Origin: Pantoea cypripedii
GTDB taxonomy: Bacteria; Pseudomonadota; Gammaproteobacteria; Enterobacterales; Enterobacteriaceae
Reading direction: 5' to 3'
Assembly (NCBI RefSeq): GCF_002095535.1
Contig: NZ_MLJI01000001.1
Span: 1,001,604-1,065,603 of the forward strand
Length of the DNA: 64,000 nucleotides
Position numbers and translations under genes: made by a program
Shown here: positions 30,359 through 39,821 of the stretch, one piece after another
How the letters are laid out: every line of letters begins with the position of its first letter
How positions within the stretch are numbered: position 1 is the first letter of the stretch
The notes under the pieces: model-generated
What the model saw: only the letters and a program-made list of their open reading frames with translations
What the model was told of the DNA's origin: nothing
Database searches by the model: none

Positions 30359-30593
30359 GATAGCGATTGGCGTAACGCTATTCATTATCTCGTTTTTGTT
30401 GGTACGTCCGTCGTCTCCCGCCACTACGAGTGAATATGCGTTCTGGAATAAGGCAGCAAATTTGTTTGGTGAAAATGATGTCGAGGGGTTTGTCGGCATT
30501 GTTTTACTCATCATTTGCACATTAACGACGATTATTGGTTATCCCATAGCTATCAGACTTATTGAATGCAGGCTTAACAGAAAAAAAGAGTGA
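30327..30593 (+). CDS. Small two-helix membrane protein, probable immunity protein
   Basis: An 88-residue protein starting inside the 3' end of the toxin gene (32 bp overlap), with GAGGTG 7 bp before the ATG. Two hydrophobic segments (IAIGVTLFIISFLLV and FVGIVLLIICTLTTIIGYPI) flank a loop of about 35 residues. A short positive C-terminus (RLNRKKE) suggests both ends are cytoplasmic and the loop periplasmic. I do not recognise a named family. The overlap and the toxin's periplasmic target make an immunity role the simplest inference. An alternative start at 30348 lacks a ribosome site. Confidence 0.65.
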   Translation: MAARRVPMGFKIAIGVTLFIISFLLVRPSSPATTSEYAFWNKAANLFGENDVEGFVGIVLLIICTLTTIIGYPIAIRLIECRLNRKKE

Positions 30594-30613
30594 GACAGCT
30601 GTTCCGCATTTCA

Positions 30614-30684
30614 GTAGCAGCGCGATTTATCGCGCTGTTTTAATCACAGCGCAGAAAAACAGCGCGATAAATCGCGCCGCTACG
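30614..30684. repeat. Paired palindromic repeat, copy 3
   Basis: The forward unit GTAGCAGCGCGATTTATCGCGC (30614-30640) and reverse unit (30659-30684, GCGCGATAAATCGCGCCGCTACG) face each other between the convergent immunity gene and yajI, 20 bp after the former's stop. Confidence 0.85.
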
Positions 30685-30707
30685 AATCACTGCAAACTCA
30701 CTGGCGA

Positions 30708-31259
30708 TCAGGGTGTCGTTGCGCTGGTCACATCATGAACACGGACATAACCGAGTTGCTCAGGAGACAGTCCGCTGAGGCGCAGCGGTACGGTCACGGA
30801 ACTGCGTGGCATCAGGCTGGCGGGCACGCTGATGGTCTGGCTCAGGCTGTCTGCATTCAGCGGTTTGCCGCTGGCCGGGTCCATTTCACCCCAGACCACG
30901 GTGGCGTTCAGCGCCGGAACCGGTTTGTCGTCCGTTGAGCGAATATTCAGATTGGCACGACTGCCGCTGGCTTCACCCTCTACGCGTGTGAGTGACAGGC
31001 GTAATTTGCCCAGTTGGGTTTGCAGCTCCACCGGCGTGTTGGCCTGGGGTAGCAACCATGCACCCTGGCTGGATTGGCTATTCAACTGCCCCTGAATTTC
31101 CAGCGCGCTGGCCTGATTGGTTAGCTGACGCATTTGCTGATTAAGCTGACTGACTTCCCGATGCAGTTGTTTGACCTGCGGTGAAACCGGGGTTGAACTA
31201 CAACCACTCAAAACCAGCAAAGAAAGCGCTGCCGGCACCCATAACATCCTGATCGTCAT
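30708..31259 (-). CDS. yajI: YajI-like lipoprotein (DUF3251)
   Basis: A 183-residue lipoprotein with lipobox VLSGC. The mature part begins with a coiled-coil stretch (VKQLHREVSQLNQQMRQL) and continues into a beta-rich domain, as in E. coli YajI (179 residues), which also lies next to nrdR. The start at 31259 is chosen because AAAGGA precedes it and the signal peptide begins there; the frame extends further upstream without support. Function unknown. Confidence 0.85.
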   Translation of the reverse strand: MTIRMLWVPAALSLLVLSGCSSTPVSPQVKQLHREVSQLNQQMRQLTNQASALEIQGQLNSQSSQGAWLLPQANTPVELQTQLGKLRLSLTRVEGEASGSRANLNIRSTDDKPVPALNATVVWGEMDPASGKPLNADSLSQTISVPASLMPRSSVTVPLRLSGLSPEQLGYVRVHDVTSATTP

Positions 31260-31293
31260 GCAATGTCCTTTCCATTGTTGGGAAAACCTCATG

Positions 31294-31362
31294 TTGCGCG
31301 ATAAATCGCGCCGCGACAACCCGTGCACTGTATCGTAGCGGCGTGATTAATCACGCTGTTTT
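31294..31362. repeat. Paired palindromic repeat, copy 4 (opposite arrangement)
   Basis: A reverse unit (31294-31318, TTGCGCGATAAATCGCGCCGC) precedes a forward unit (31334-31362, CGTAGCGGCGTGATTAATCACGC). The order is swapped relative to the other four copies, and the pair lies between the divergent yajI and nrdR starts, so it falls within a promoter region. Confidence 0.85.
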
Positions 31363-31454
31363 AACCATTACCGTCCTTTTCATGTCAACGCATTTTGTTG
31401 AAATCGAGATCGGCGCTACACTGTATGGCCCAAATTCTCGCGACAGGAAACGTC

Positions 31455-31904
31455 ATGCATTGCCCATTCTGCTCCGCTGTGGACACCAAAGTGATCGATT
31501 CGCGCCTGGTCAGTGAAGGCTCCTCAGTGCGTCGTCGTCGCCAGTGTCTGGTGTGTCATGAGCGTTTTACCACCTTTGAAGTGGCTGAGCTGGTGATGCC
31601 GCGTGTGGTAAAAAGCAACGATGTGCGTGAACCCTTTAACGAAGATAAGCTCAGCAGCGGCATGATGAAGGCGCTGGAGAAGCGTCCGGTCAGCGCCGAT
31701 GCGGTGGAAAGCGCGGTTAATCATATTAAAACGCAGCTGCGCGCCACCGGTGAGCGCGAAATTCCCAGTAAACTGATCGGCAATCTGGTGATGGATGAAC
31801 TGAAGAAGCTCGATAAAGTGGCTTACATCCGTTTCGCGTCGGTTTACCGCAGTTTTGAAGATATTCGTGATTTTGGCGAAGAGATCGCCCGCTTACAGGA
31901 TTAA
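31455..31904 (+). CDS. nrdR: NrdR, transcriptional repressor of ribonucleotide reductase genes
   Basis: A 149-residue repressor, the same length as E. coli NrdR. The N-terminal zinc ribbon has CPFC at residues 3-6 and CLVC at 31-34; an ATP-cone domain follows ([16 protein letters not shown]). It senses ATP/dATP and represses nrd operons. The start MHCPFCS follows CAGGAAACG and replaces an upstream extension to 31395. It heads the nrdR-ribD-ribH-nusB cluster. Confidence 0.97.
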   Translation: MHCPFCSAVDTKVIDSRLVSEGSSVRRRRQCLVCHERFTTFEVAELVMPRVVKSNDVREPFNEDKLSSGMMKALEKRPVSADAVESAVNHIKTQLRATGEREIPSKLIGNLVMDELKKLDKVAYIRFASVYRSFEDIRDFGEEIARLQD

Positions 31905-31907
31905 TTC

Positions 31908-33011
31908 ATGACCGACGAACGCTATATGGCGCGCGCGCTGGAACTGGCACGTCGCGGACGTTTTACTACCACACCGAACCCCAATGTCGGCTGTGTGATT
32001 GTGCGTGATGGCGAGATTGTCGGTGAAGGCTGGCATCAGCGTGCCGGAGAACCCCACGCAGAAGTTCATGCGCTGCGCATGGCTGGCGATAAAGCCCGTG
32101 GCGCTACCGCCTATGTCACTCTCGAACCCTGTAGCCATCATGGCCGGACCCCGCCTTGTTGTGATGCGTTGATCGCCGCCGGTGTCAGCCGCGTAGTGGC
32201 TGCGATGCAGGATCCCAATCCGCAGGTAGCCGGTCGAGGTCTTTACCGTTTGCAGCAGGCAGGCATTGAGGTGAGCCACGGTTTGATGATGAATGAGGCT
32301 GAAGCACTCAATCGCGGCTTCCTGAAACGCATGCGTACCGGATTTCCGTGGATCCAGCTCAAACTGGGTGCCTCGCTGGATGGCCGCACCGCGATGTCCA
32401 GCGGCGAAAGCCAGTGGATCACTTCTGCTGCGGCAAGGCGCGATGTGCAACGTTTTCGTGCCCAAAGTTCGGCTATTCTTAGCACCAGCAGCACGGTGCT
32501 GGCGGATAACCCGTCGCTGACGGTGCGCTGGGGTGAACTGAATGACGAAATCCGCCAGCAACTGGATGAAAACCAGCTGCGCCAGCCGGTGCGGGTGGTG
32601 ATCGATAGTCAGCAGCGTGTGACGCCGCAACATCAGTTGATTGACCAGCCGGGCGAAACCTGGCTGATGCGCAGCCAGGCGGATCAACAGGCCTGGCCTG
32701 CAAGCGTCAGCCAGATTGCCGTGCCGCAGCGTGAAGGCCAGCTGGATTTGGTGGCAATGATGATGTTGCTGGGTCAGCGCCAGATTAACAGCGTCTGGGT
32801 TGAAGCCGGGGCATCGCTTGCCGGTGCGTTGTTACAAGCCGGGTTGGTGGATGAGCTGATTATTTATCTGGCACCGAAGTTGCTGGGTAACGCCGCGCGC
32901 GGCCTGTGTGAACTGCCGGGTCTGGAGCGTCTTGCCGATGTTCCTGCCCTGAATTTTAGCGATGTGCGCCTGGTGGGCGAAGACCTGCGTCTGACCCTGA
33001 CCCCGCGCTGA
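31908..33011 (+). CDS. ribD: RibD, bifunctional deaminase/reductase of riboflavin synthesis
   Basis: A 367-residue two-domain enzyme. The N-terminal deaminase has the zinc motif PHAEVHAL and LEPCSHHGRTPPC near residues 50-85. The C-terminal reductase begins around residue 145 (IQLKLGASLDGRTAM) and includes NSVWVEAGASLAGALL. It performs the second and third steps of riboflavin synthesis. It starts 3 bp after nrdR and is followed by ribH after 73 bp. Confidence 0.97.
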   Translation: MTDERYMARALELARRGRFTTTPNPNVGCVIVRDGEIVGEGWHQRAGEPHAEVHALRMAGDKARGATAYVTLEPCSHHGRTPPCCDALIAAGVSRVVAAMQDPNPQVAGRGLYRLQQAGIEVSHGLMMNEAEALNRGFLKRMRTGFPWIQLKLGASLDGRTAMSSGESQWITSAAARRDVQRFRAQSSAILSTSSTVLADNPSLTVRWGELNDEIRQQLDENQLRQPVRVVIDSQQRVTPQHQLIDQPGETWLMRSQADQQAWPASVSQIAVPQREGQLDLVAMMMLLGQRQINSVWVEAGASLAGALLQAGLVDELIIYLAPKLLGNAARGLCELPGLERLADVPALNFSDVRLVGEDLRLTLTPR

Positions 33012-33084
33012 AAAGCCTGAGCGCGTCGCCAAAGAGTATGATAGAATCCGCCCCCTTCTCGGGGCTTAACTCCGAAGGATATGT

Positions 33085-33555
33085 ATGAAAGTTATCGAAG
33101 CTCCTGTTGCCACGCCTGATGCCAGCATCGCCATCGTAATTGCGCGTTTTAACAACTTCATCAATGACAGCCTGCTGGACGGTGCGGTTGATGCGCTGAA
33201 ACGTATCGGCCAGGTGAAAGACGAAAACATCACCATCGTCTGGGTACCGGGCGCTTATGAACTGCCACTGGCGGCGCGTGCGCTGGCCAAAACCGGTAAA
33301 CATGACGCCATCGTGGCGCTGGGTACCGTGATCCGTGGCGGCACTGCACACTTCGAATATGTGGCCGGTGAAGCCAGCTCAGGTATCGCCAACGTGGCAA
33401 TGACCAGCGATATCCCGGTGACCTTTGGCGTGCTGACCACAGAAAACATCGAGCAGGCGATTGAACGCGCCGGCACGAAAGCGGGTAACAAAGGTGCCGA
33501 AGCGGCCCTGACTGCACTCGAAATGATTAACGTATTGAAAGCCATCAAAGCCTGA
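33085..33555 (+). CDS. ribH: RibH (RibE), 6,7-dimethyl-8-ribityllumazine synthase
   Basis: A 156-residue enzyme of the usual length. Substrate-binding segments are [47 protein letters not shown] and the VPVTFG-like [16 protein letters not shown]. It condenses the RibD product with dihydroxybutanone phosphate and assembles into capsids or pentamers. GAAGGA precedes the ATG. nusB follows 19 bp downstream. Confidence 0.97.
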   Translation: MKVIEAPVATPDASIAIVIARFNNFINDSLLDGAVDALKRIGQVKDENITIVWVPGAYELPLAARALAKTGKHDAIVALGTVIRGGTAHFEYVAGEASSGIANVAMTSDIPVTFGVLTTENIEQAIERAGTKAGNKGAEAALTALEMINVLKAIKA

Positions 33556-33574
33556 TTTTTGTAAGGGGAATTTT

Positions 33575-33994
33575 GTGAAACCTGCTGCTCGTCGTCGCGC
33601 CCGTGAGTGCGCTGTCCAGGCGCTTTACTCCTGGCAGTTGTCCAACAACGACATTGCCGATGTGGAATACCAGTTTCTGGCGGAACAAGACGTCAAAGAC
33701 GTCGATATTAGCTACTTCCGCGAACTGCTGGGCGGTGTGGCGACCAACAGCGCATACCTGGATGGTTTGATGAAACCTTACCTGTCGCGCCAGCTGGAAG
33801 AGCTGGGCCAGGTTGAGAAAGCCATCCTGCGTATTTCGCTGTATGAGCTGAGCAAGCGTGCTGATGTGCCGTACAAAGTGGCCATCAACGAGGGTATCGA
33901 GCTGGCAAAAGTATTCGGCGCGGAAGACAGCCATAAATTTGTCAACGGCGTGCTGGATAAAGCCGCTCCACAAATCAGACCCAACAGAAAATAG
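33575..33994 (+). CDS. nusB: NusB, transcription antitermination factor
   Basis: A 139-residue all-helical RNA-binding protein, nearly identical to E. coli NusB ([20 protein letters not shown] at the start, [15 protein letters not shown] at the end). With NusE it binds boxA RNA in rRNA antitermination complexes. The start is GTG with AAGGGG upstream. A terminator-like hairpin separates it from thiL. Confidence 0.97.
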   Translation: MKPAARRRARECAVQALYSWQLSNNDIADVEYQFLAEQDVKDVDISYFRELLGGVATNSAYLDGLMKPYLSRQLEELGQVEKAILRISLYELSKRADVPYKVAINEGIELAKVFGAEDSHKFVNGVLDKAAPQIRPNRK

Positions 33995-34000
33995 TGCAAG

Positions 34001-34023
34001 AGGCCGGATTCCCGGCCTTTTTT
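34001..34023 (+). terminator. Terminator/attenuator between nusB and thiL
   Basis: AGGCCGG, loop ATTC, CCGGCCT and a six-T run, 7 bp after the nusB stop and 15 bp before thiL. There is little room for a separate thiL promoter downstream, so it probably attenuates thiL-pgpA rather than ending the operon. Confidence 0.85.
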
Positions 34024-34038
34024 CATTGAGACCTGACT

Positions 34039-35016
34039 ATGTCCTGTGGTGAATTCGAACTGATCGCACGTTATTTTAACCGCGTCACCAGCTCCCGCCG
34101 CGATGTGGAGAAGGGGATTGGTGATGACTGCGCGTTACTGAACGTGCCAGAAAAACAGACGCTGGCCATCAGCACCGACACGCTGGTGGAAGGCGTACAT
34201 TTCCTGCGTGATATCCATCCTGCCGATTTGGGCTACAAAGCCGTCGCAGTAAACCTCAGCGATCTGGCGGCGATGGGGGCCGATCCGGCATGGCTGACGC
34301 TGGCCCTGACGCTGCCGGAAGTCAACGAAAGCTGGCTGGCGGCGTTCAGCGATAGCCTGTTCGAACTGCTTGATTACTACGATATGCAGCTGATCGGCGG
34401 TGATACCACCCGTGGCCCGTTAAGCATGACGCTGGGTATTCACGGCCTGGTGCCGGTGGGCCGCGCGCTTAAACGCTCCGGTGCGAAGCCAGGTGACTGG
34501 ATTTTTGTCACCGGTACGCTGGGCGATAGCGCAGCCGGTCTGGCGCTGTTGCAGCATCGCTACCGTCTGTCTGATCCGGCGGTGCATGAAACCCTGATTA
34601 AACGCCATCTGCGCCCGATGCCGCGTGTGTTGCAGGGGCAGGGGCTGCGCAATCTGGCGACCTCGGCCATTGATGTGTCGGACGGCTTGCTCGCCGATCT
34701 CGGCCATATCCTGCAAGCCAGCCGCGTTGGCGCACGCCTCAATCTGGATGCATTGCCGCTCTCAGCGGCGCTGCGTGACCATTTCGAGCTGCCGCAGGTG
34801 CAGCGCTGGGCGCTCACTGGCGGTGAAGACTACGAACTGTGCTTTACCGTGCCGGAAGTAAATCGTGGCGCGCTGGATGTGGCGCTGGGCCATCTCGGTG
34901 TTCCCTATACCTGTATTGGTCAGATAGCGCCGGAAGCGGATGGACTCACGTTGCTGGAACATGGCAAACCGGTGAGCTTCAATCACAAAGGATTTGATCA
35001 CTTTGACGTTAAATAA
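34039..35016 (+). CDS. thiL: ThiL, thiamine-monophosphate kinase
   Basis: A 325-residue ATP-dependent kinase that makes thiamine diphosphate. It has the AIR-synthase-like fold motifs GIGDDCALL near residue 27, [23 protein letters not shown] and [12 protein letters not shown], with [11 protein letters not shown] toward the C-terminus. Length equals E. coli ThiL. Its end overlaps the pgpA start. Confidence 0.97.
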   Translation: MSCGEFELIARYFNRVTSSRRDVEKGIGDDCALLNVPEKQTLAISTDTLVEGVHFLRDIHPADLGYKAVAVNLSDLAAMGADPAWLTLALTLPEVNESWLAAFSDSLFELLDYYDMQLIGGDTTRGPLSMTLGIHGLVPVGRALKRSGAKPGDWIFVTGTLGDSAAGLALLQHRYRLSDPAVHETLIKRHLRPMPRVLQGQGLRNLATSAIDVSDGLLADLGHILQASRVGARLNLDALPLSAALRDHFELPQVQRWALTGGEDYELCFTVPEVNRGALDVALGHLGVPYTCIGQIAPEADGLTLLEHGKPVSFNHKGFDHFDVK

Positions 35017-35497
35017 AGATGTGGCGAAAGGCCGCCTGCGCATGTCCAATCCGTGGCATCTGCTGGCGACCGGATTTGGCAGTGGCCTCAGCCCGGTGGT
35101 GCCGGGCACCATGGGATCGCTGGCGGCGATCCCCTTCTGGTGGCTGATGACTTTTTTACCGCTCCAGATCTACTCCCTGGTGGTGCTGATCGGCATCAGC
35201 GTGGGGGTGTATTTGTGCCACCGAACTGCCAAAGATATGGGTGTTCACGACCACGGCAGCATCGTCTGGGACGAGTTTATCGGCATGTGGATCACGCTGA
35301 TGGCGATACCGATGATGAGCTGGCAGTGGGTGCTGGCGGGCTTTGTCATTTTCCGCATTCTGGATATGTGGAAGCCCTGGCCGATCCGCTGGTTCGATCA
35401 GAATGTGCATGGCGGCATGGGGATTATGGTCGATGACATTATCGCCGGGGTAATTTCCGCGGCGATTTTGTACGGGTTAGGGCATGCGATGGCTTAA
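35003..35497 (+). CDS. pgpA: PgpA, phosphatidylglycerophosphatase A
   Basis: A 164-residue inner-membrane enzyme that dephosphorylates phosphatidylglycerophosphate to phosphatidylglycerol. It shows [31 protein letters not shown], and [15 protein letters not shown] with the metal-binding acids. The start is probably TTG at 35003, with AAAGGA 10 bp upstream; an in-frame TTG at 34994 is too close to that site. It overlaps thiL by 14 bp. Confidence 0.93.
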   Translation: MTLNKDVAKGRLRMSNPWHLLATGFGSGLSPVVPGTMGSLAAIPFWWLMTFLPLQIYSLVVLIGISVGVYLCHRTAKDMGVHDHGSIVWDEFIGMWITLMAIPMMSWQWVLAGFVIFRILDMWKPWPIRWFDQNVHGGMGIMVDDIIAGVISAAILYGLGHAMA

Positions 35498-35498
35498 G

Positions 35499-36473
35499 CT
35501 ATTCGAAACCCACCACGGGATGCGGTTGATACACCGTCTCCAGTTCGGCGACATCGGTTGAACTTAGCTCCACATCCACCGCTTTCACCAGCTCATCAAA
35601 CTGCTCGGCGCGTGAAGCACCGATAATCGGCGCAGTTACTGCCGGTTTATGTAACAGCCACGCCAGTGCGACCTGAGCACGCGTCACGCCTTTATCGGCG
35701 GCGATGGTGGCAAGACGCTCTGCGATGGCGGCATCATTCTCTTCGGTGTCGCTGTAGAGTTTTGCCATCACATTATCCGAAACGGAACGTGCGGTGGTTT
35801 CTCCCCAGGGGCGTGTCAGTTTGCCGCGCGCCAGCGGGCTCCACGGCAGTACCGCAATCCCTTCACGCAGGCACAGCGGATGCATTTCGTTCTCTTCCTC
35901 ACGCTGAATCAGGTTGTATTGATCCTGCATGCTGACAAAACGCGCCCAGCCTTCACGCGCCTGCAACTGGAGCGCCTGCTCAAATTGCGCCGCATGCATC
36001 GATGACGCGCCGATATAACGCGCCTTACCTGCTTTAACCACGTCGTGCAACGCTTCCAGCGTCTCTTCAATCGGCGTGTCGTAATCCCAGCGGTGAATTT
36101 GCAGCAGATCGACATACTCCATGCCGAGGCGTGCCAGGCTGTCATCAATCGATTGCAGGATATTTTTGCGGGATAACCCCTGCGACAAATTACTCAGCGG
36201 AAAGTAAACCTTAGTGGCGACAACGATATCTTCGCGGCGGGCAAAATCTTTCAGCGCCCGTCCGACAATCTCTTCACTGCTGCCATCAGAATAGGAATTG
36301 GCGGTATCGAAAAAATTAATGCCGGCTTCCAGCGCTTGTTTGATCAGCGGGCGGCTACTCTCCTCCGGCAATGTCCAGGCGTGATTACCACGCATTGGAT
36401 CGCCAAAGGTCATGCAGCCTAAACACAGGCGTGAAACCTGTAAGTCGGTGTTGCCTAACGGGATGGTTTTCAT
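35499..36473 (-). CDS. yajO: YajO-like aldo/keto reductase
   Basis: A 324-residue NADPH-dependent oxidoreductase with the AKR barrel: LCLGCMTFGDP, the catalytic NFFDTANSYSDGSSEE (Asp/Tyr), ATKVYF (Lys) and LLQIHRWDY (His). The NADPH-binding end APIIGASRAEQFDE is intact. The same length as E. coli YajO, which has been linked to DXP-related reactions in vivo. The ATG at 36473 is preferred because AGGAG precedes it. Convergent with pgpA (1 bp apart). Confidence 0.93.
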   Translation of the reverse strand: MKTIPLGNTDLQVSRLCLGCMTFGDPMRGNHAWTLPEESSRPLIKQALEAGINFFDTANSYSDGSSEEIVGRALKDFARREDIVVATKVYFPLSNLSQGLSRKNILQSIDDSLARLGMEYVDLLQIHRWDYDTPIEETLEALHDVVKAGKARYIGASSMHAAQFEQALQLQAREGWARFVSMQDQYNLIQREEENEMHPLCLREGIAVLPWSPLARGKLTRPWGETTARSVSDNVMAKLYSDTEENDAAIAERLATIAADKGVTRAQVALAWLLHKPAVTAPIIGASRAEQFDELVKAVDVELSSTDVAELETVYQPHPVVGFE

Positions 36474-36559
36474 GAAGGCTCCTGCTGCCATGCTTAAGGG
36501 AAAGCGATCCCTAAAGCATAGCAGCAGGCCCGCTCATCGGTCGATGAGCGGGTAGGGGA

Positions 36560-38425
36560 CTATTGTGCCAGCCAGGTGGTGATTTGCTGCTGAATACCGG
36601 CAGCATCCAGCTGATAATCATGACGCACTTCTTCCTGGGTACCCTGCGGGATGAACTCATCGGGCAGGCCGAGGTTCAGTACCGGGATGCCGAGGCGCTT
36701 CGCCATGACGAACTCGTTCACGCCGCTGCCCGCGCCGCCCATGATCGCCCCTTCTTCCAGGGTGATCAGCGCGTCGTGGCTGTCCGCCAGTTCAGCGATC
36801 AACGCTTCATCCAGCGGTTTAACAAAACGCATATCCACCAGGGTGGCATTCAGTGCTTCTGCCGCTGCTGCCGCTTCGGGTAGCAGTGTGCCGAAGTTGA
36901 GAATAGCCAGTTTCTCGCCCTGGCGCTTCACCACGCCTTTACCCAGCGGCAGGCTTGCCAGCGGGTCCAGCGTTGCTCCGGTGCCTGTACCGCGCGGATA
37001 ACGCACTGCACTCGGACCCTCCTGATAATGGTAACCGGTGTACAACATCAGGCGACACTCGTTCTCGTCGCTTGGCGTCATGATCACCATTCCCGGAACG
37101 CAACGCAGATACGCCAGATCAAACGCACCCTGGTGGGTTTGTCCATCCGCGCCGACGATACCGCCACGATCGATGGCAAACAGCACCGGCAGCTTCTGGA
37201 TCGCCACATCGTGGATCACCTGATCGTAGGCACGTTGCAGGAAGGTGGAGTAAATCGCCACAATCGGTTTGTAACCGCCGATAGCCATCCCGGCAGCGAA
37301 GGTCACCGCGTGCTGTTCGGCAATCGCCACGTCGAAATATTGCTGCGGATAGTCGCGGGAAAAACCGACCATGCCGGAGCCTTCACGCATCGCCGGGGTG
37401 ATAGCCATCAGACGGGGGTCATCAGCAGCCATCTCGCACAGCCAGCTGCCGAACACTTTGGAGTAGCTCGGCAAACCGCCCGCGCTTTTTGGCAACGAGC
37501 CACTGGCGGGATCGAATTTAGGCACTGCGTGCCAGGTGATCGGATCTTCTTCCGCCGGGGCGTAGCCTTTGCCTTTTTTGGTCATGATGTGCAGGAACTG
37601 CGGGCCTTTCAGGTCACGCATGTTCTTCAGCGTACTCACCAGTGCCAGCACGTCGTGACCGTCTACCGGGCCGATGTAGTTAAAACCGAGTTCTTCAAAC
37701 AGCGTCCCCGGTACCACCATGCCTTTCAGATGTTCTTCGGTCCGTTTGACCAGTTCTTTGATCGGCGGCAGGTTGCCCAGCACCCGTTTGCCGCCTTCAC
37801 GCAGGCGGGAATAGGTTTTACCGGAAAGAATTTGTGCCAGACGGTTGTTGAGCGCCCCCACGTTTTCAGAGATCGACATCTCGTTGTCGTTGAGGACCAC
37901 CAGCATATCCGGTTTGATGTCGCCCGCGTGGTTCATGGCCTCAAACGCCATGCCTGCGGTGATCGCACCATCGCCAATGATGGCGGCGGTGCGGCGGCCT
38001 TTGCCTTCACGCTCGGCAGCAGCAGCCATCCCCAGGGCGGCACTGATGGAGGTGGATGAGTGACCGACGCTCAGTACGTCATATTCACTCTCTTCGCGCC
38101 ACGGAAAAGGATGCAGGCCATTTTTCTGCCGAATGGTGCCGATGCGATCGCGGCGACCGGTCAGAATTTTATGCGGATAAGCCTGGTGGCCTACGTCCCA
38201 CACCAGATGGTCAAACGGGGTGTTGTAAACATAATGCAGCGCCACTGTTAGCTCGACGACGCCCAGACCCGAAGCGAAGTGACCACTGGAGCGGCTGACG
38301 CTGTCCAGCAGATACTGACGCAGCTCGTCACACAAAGCCGGAAGCTTCTCTTTTGGCAGTAAACGTAATTCCTGTACCGTGCCTGCCAGCGCCAGTGTCG
38401 GGTATTTTGCAATATCAAAACTCAT
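36560..38425 (-). CDS. dxs: Dxs, 1-deoxy-D-xylulose-5-phosphate synthase
   Basis: A 621-residue thiamine-diphosphate enzyme (E. coli 620), first step of the MEP isoprenoid pathway. The cofactor motif is [19 protein letters not shown] followed by [13 protein letters not shown]; the transketolase-like middle has [13 protein letters not shown] and [15 protein letters not shown]. The start MSFDIAKYP at 38425 is the conserved one; an upstream extension is unsupported. It is third in the xseB-ispA-dxs operon. Confidence 0.98.
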   Translation of the reverse strand: MSFDIAKYPTLALAGTVQELRLLPKEKLPALCDELRQYLLDSVSRSSGHFASGLGVVELTVALHYVYNTPFDHLVWDVGHQAYPHKILTGRRDRIGTIRQKNGLHPFPWREESEYDVLSVGHSSTSISAALGMAAAAEREGKGRRTAAIIGDGAITAGMAFEAMNHAGDIKPDMLVVLNDNEMSISENVGALNNRLAQILSGKTYSRLREGGKRVLGNLPPIKELVKRTEEHLKGMVVPGTLFEELGFNYIGPVDGHDVLALVSTLKNMRDLKGPQFLHIMTKKGKGYAPAEEDPITWHAVPKFDPASGSLPKSAGGLPSYSKVFGSWLCEMAADDPRLMAITPAMREGSGMVGFSRDYPQQYFDVAIAEQHAVTFAAGMAIGGYKPIVAIYSTFLQRAYDQVIHDVAIQKLPVLFAIDRGGIVGADGQTHQGAFDLAYLRCVPGMVIMTPSDENECRLMLYTGYHYQEGPSAVRYPRGTGTGATLDPLASLPLGKGVVKRQGEKLAILNFGTLLPEAAAAAEALNATLVDMRFVKPLDEALIAELADSHDALITLEEGAIMGGAGSGVNEFVMAKRLGIPVLNLGLPDEFIPQGTQEEVRHDYQLDAAGIQQQITTWLAQ

Positions 38426-38444
38426 CAGAGACTCATTATGAAAG

Positions 38445-39344
38445 TTATTTATCGCGTTCAATTATGAAGCTAGCCAGCGCTTGTAATGCTGTGGTGTTGA
38501 ATGATTGCGCGGCCAGAATATCCAGCGCGCCCAGCGCCTCCTGATAGAGGTCCCAGGCTTTTTGACGGGCATTATCCAGCCCCATCAGCGCCGGATAGGT
38601 ACTCTTGCCCAGTGCCTCATCGGCACCCTGGGTTTTGCCCAGTACGGCGGTATCACCAACCACATCCAGAATGTCATCCTGAACCTGAAACGCCAGCCCA
38701 ATGGCATTAGCATACACGTCCAGCACCGGAAGGGCAGCGCGGCCTTGCTCACCTGCCGTCAGCGCGCCAAGGCGGACTGCGGCGCGAATCAGTGCGCCGG
38801 TTTTATGGCGATGGATCTGCTCCAGTTTTGCCAGGTCGATGTTTTTACCTTCTGCGGCAAGATCCAGCGCCTGTCCGCCGCACATCCCTGCCACGCCACT
38901 GGCCTGCGCCAGTTCCGAGATCATGCTAATACGGGCTTCTGCACTGACGCCAGGCATAGGCTGGTCGGCCAGAATAGAAAACGCCAGAGTTTGCAGGGCA
39001 TCGCCAGCGAGAATCGCCGTGTCTTCACCATATTTAATATGGCAGGTTGGCTGCCCGCGGCGCAACGCATCGTCATCCATCGCAGGCAGATCGTCATGAA
39101 TTAAAGAGTAAGCATGGATACATTCAACCGCCGCAGCGGGCGCGTCCAGGCTGGCCGGATCGGCCTTCAGCATCTCACCCGTGGCGTAGACCAGAAAAGG
39201 GCGCAGACGTTTACCGCCTAATAGTGCCCCATATTGCATGGCGTTCACCAGAGGAGAACTCTGAAAAGGAAGTGGATCTAACAGGCGCGTCAGCGCAAGG
39301 TTCACCCGTTCGTGATAGGCGCTCAGCAGTTCAGGAAAATCCAT
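38445..39344 (-). CDS. ispA: IspA, farnesyl diphosphate synthase
   Basis: A 299-residue prenyltransferase that adds two isopentenyl units to make farnesyl diphosphate. Both aspartate-rich motifs are present: DDLPAMDDD near residue 84 and DDILDVVGD near 224. Length matches E. coli (299). The start codon overlaps the xseB stop by one base (TGATGG-type junction), and dxs begins 19 bp after its stop. Confidence 0.98.
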   Translation of the reverse strand: MDFPELLSAYHERVNLALTRLLDPLPFQSSPLVNAMQYGALLGGKRLRPFLVYATGEMLKADPASLDAPAAAVECIHAYSLIHDDLPAMDDDALRRGQPTCHIKYGEDTAILAGDALQTLAFSILADQPMPGVSAEARISMISELAQASGVAGMCGGQALDLAAEGKNIDLAKLEQIHRHKTGALIRAAVRLGALTAGEQGRAALPVLDVYANAIGLAFQVQDDILDVVGDTAVLGKTQGADEALGKSTYPALMGLDNARQKAWDLYQEALGALDILAAQSFNTTALQALASFIIERDK

Positions 39345-39586
39345 CAGTTATCTTCCGGGGTAAAAGGGGCGAGCGCAGCGTCTTTATCATCGCTGAGCAG
39401 AATCTGCACGCGCTGCTCTGCCTGTTGCAGGGTTTGCTGACCACTACGTGCCAGCTGAACGCCGCGTTCAAATTCTTTCAGCGCCTCTTCCAGCGGCAGC
39501 TCACCACTCTCCAGGCGGCTGACGATCTGTTCCAGCTGCTGTATTGCGCTTTCAAAACTGGCGGGCGCTTCGGCTTTTTTCGGCAT
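39344..39586 (-). CDS. xseB: XseB, exonuclease VII small subunit
   Basis: An 80-residue helical protein, the same length as E. coli XseB. The characteristic core is [19 protein letters not shown] followed by [17 protein letters not shown]. It joins XseA to degrade single-stranded DNA. It is the first gene of xseB-ispA-dxs and is divergent from thiI across 235 bp, in which I see no recognisable regulatory element. Confidence 0.97.
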   Translation of the reverse strand: MPKKAEAPASFESAIQQLEQIVSRLESGELPLEEALKEFERGVQLARSGQQTLQQAEQRVQILLSDDKDAALAPFTPEDN

Positions 39587-39821
39587 AATCAGTGTCGACT
39601 CACAGGTTGGGACATCATCTTGCAGTCGGTCATGGTAGCCGACGAGGATTAATTAGCAAAATAATGAATGTGACTGCGGTTGCAGAAGCAGTCACCTGAC
39701 AAAGGTGATATACTCTCGCGCCTCGGATGCGGGCGCTCCTGCTTAACCCGCAATTATATGATTTTAACAGCTAAGTGCCGATGCTTTTAGCACTTATTTG
39801 CCCAAACGAACCTGTGTCGCC

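Noticed and set aside
31908..33555. FMN riboswitch control of the riboflavin genes
   Set aside because: No room or conserved RFN-type structure is visible before ribD or ribH; ribD starts 3 bp after nrdR.
37028..38059. 343-codon open frame on the plus strand opposite dxs
   Set aside because: It lies entirely inside dxs in antisense, has no ribosome site and no recognisable family features; it reflects codon bias of a GC-rich gene.
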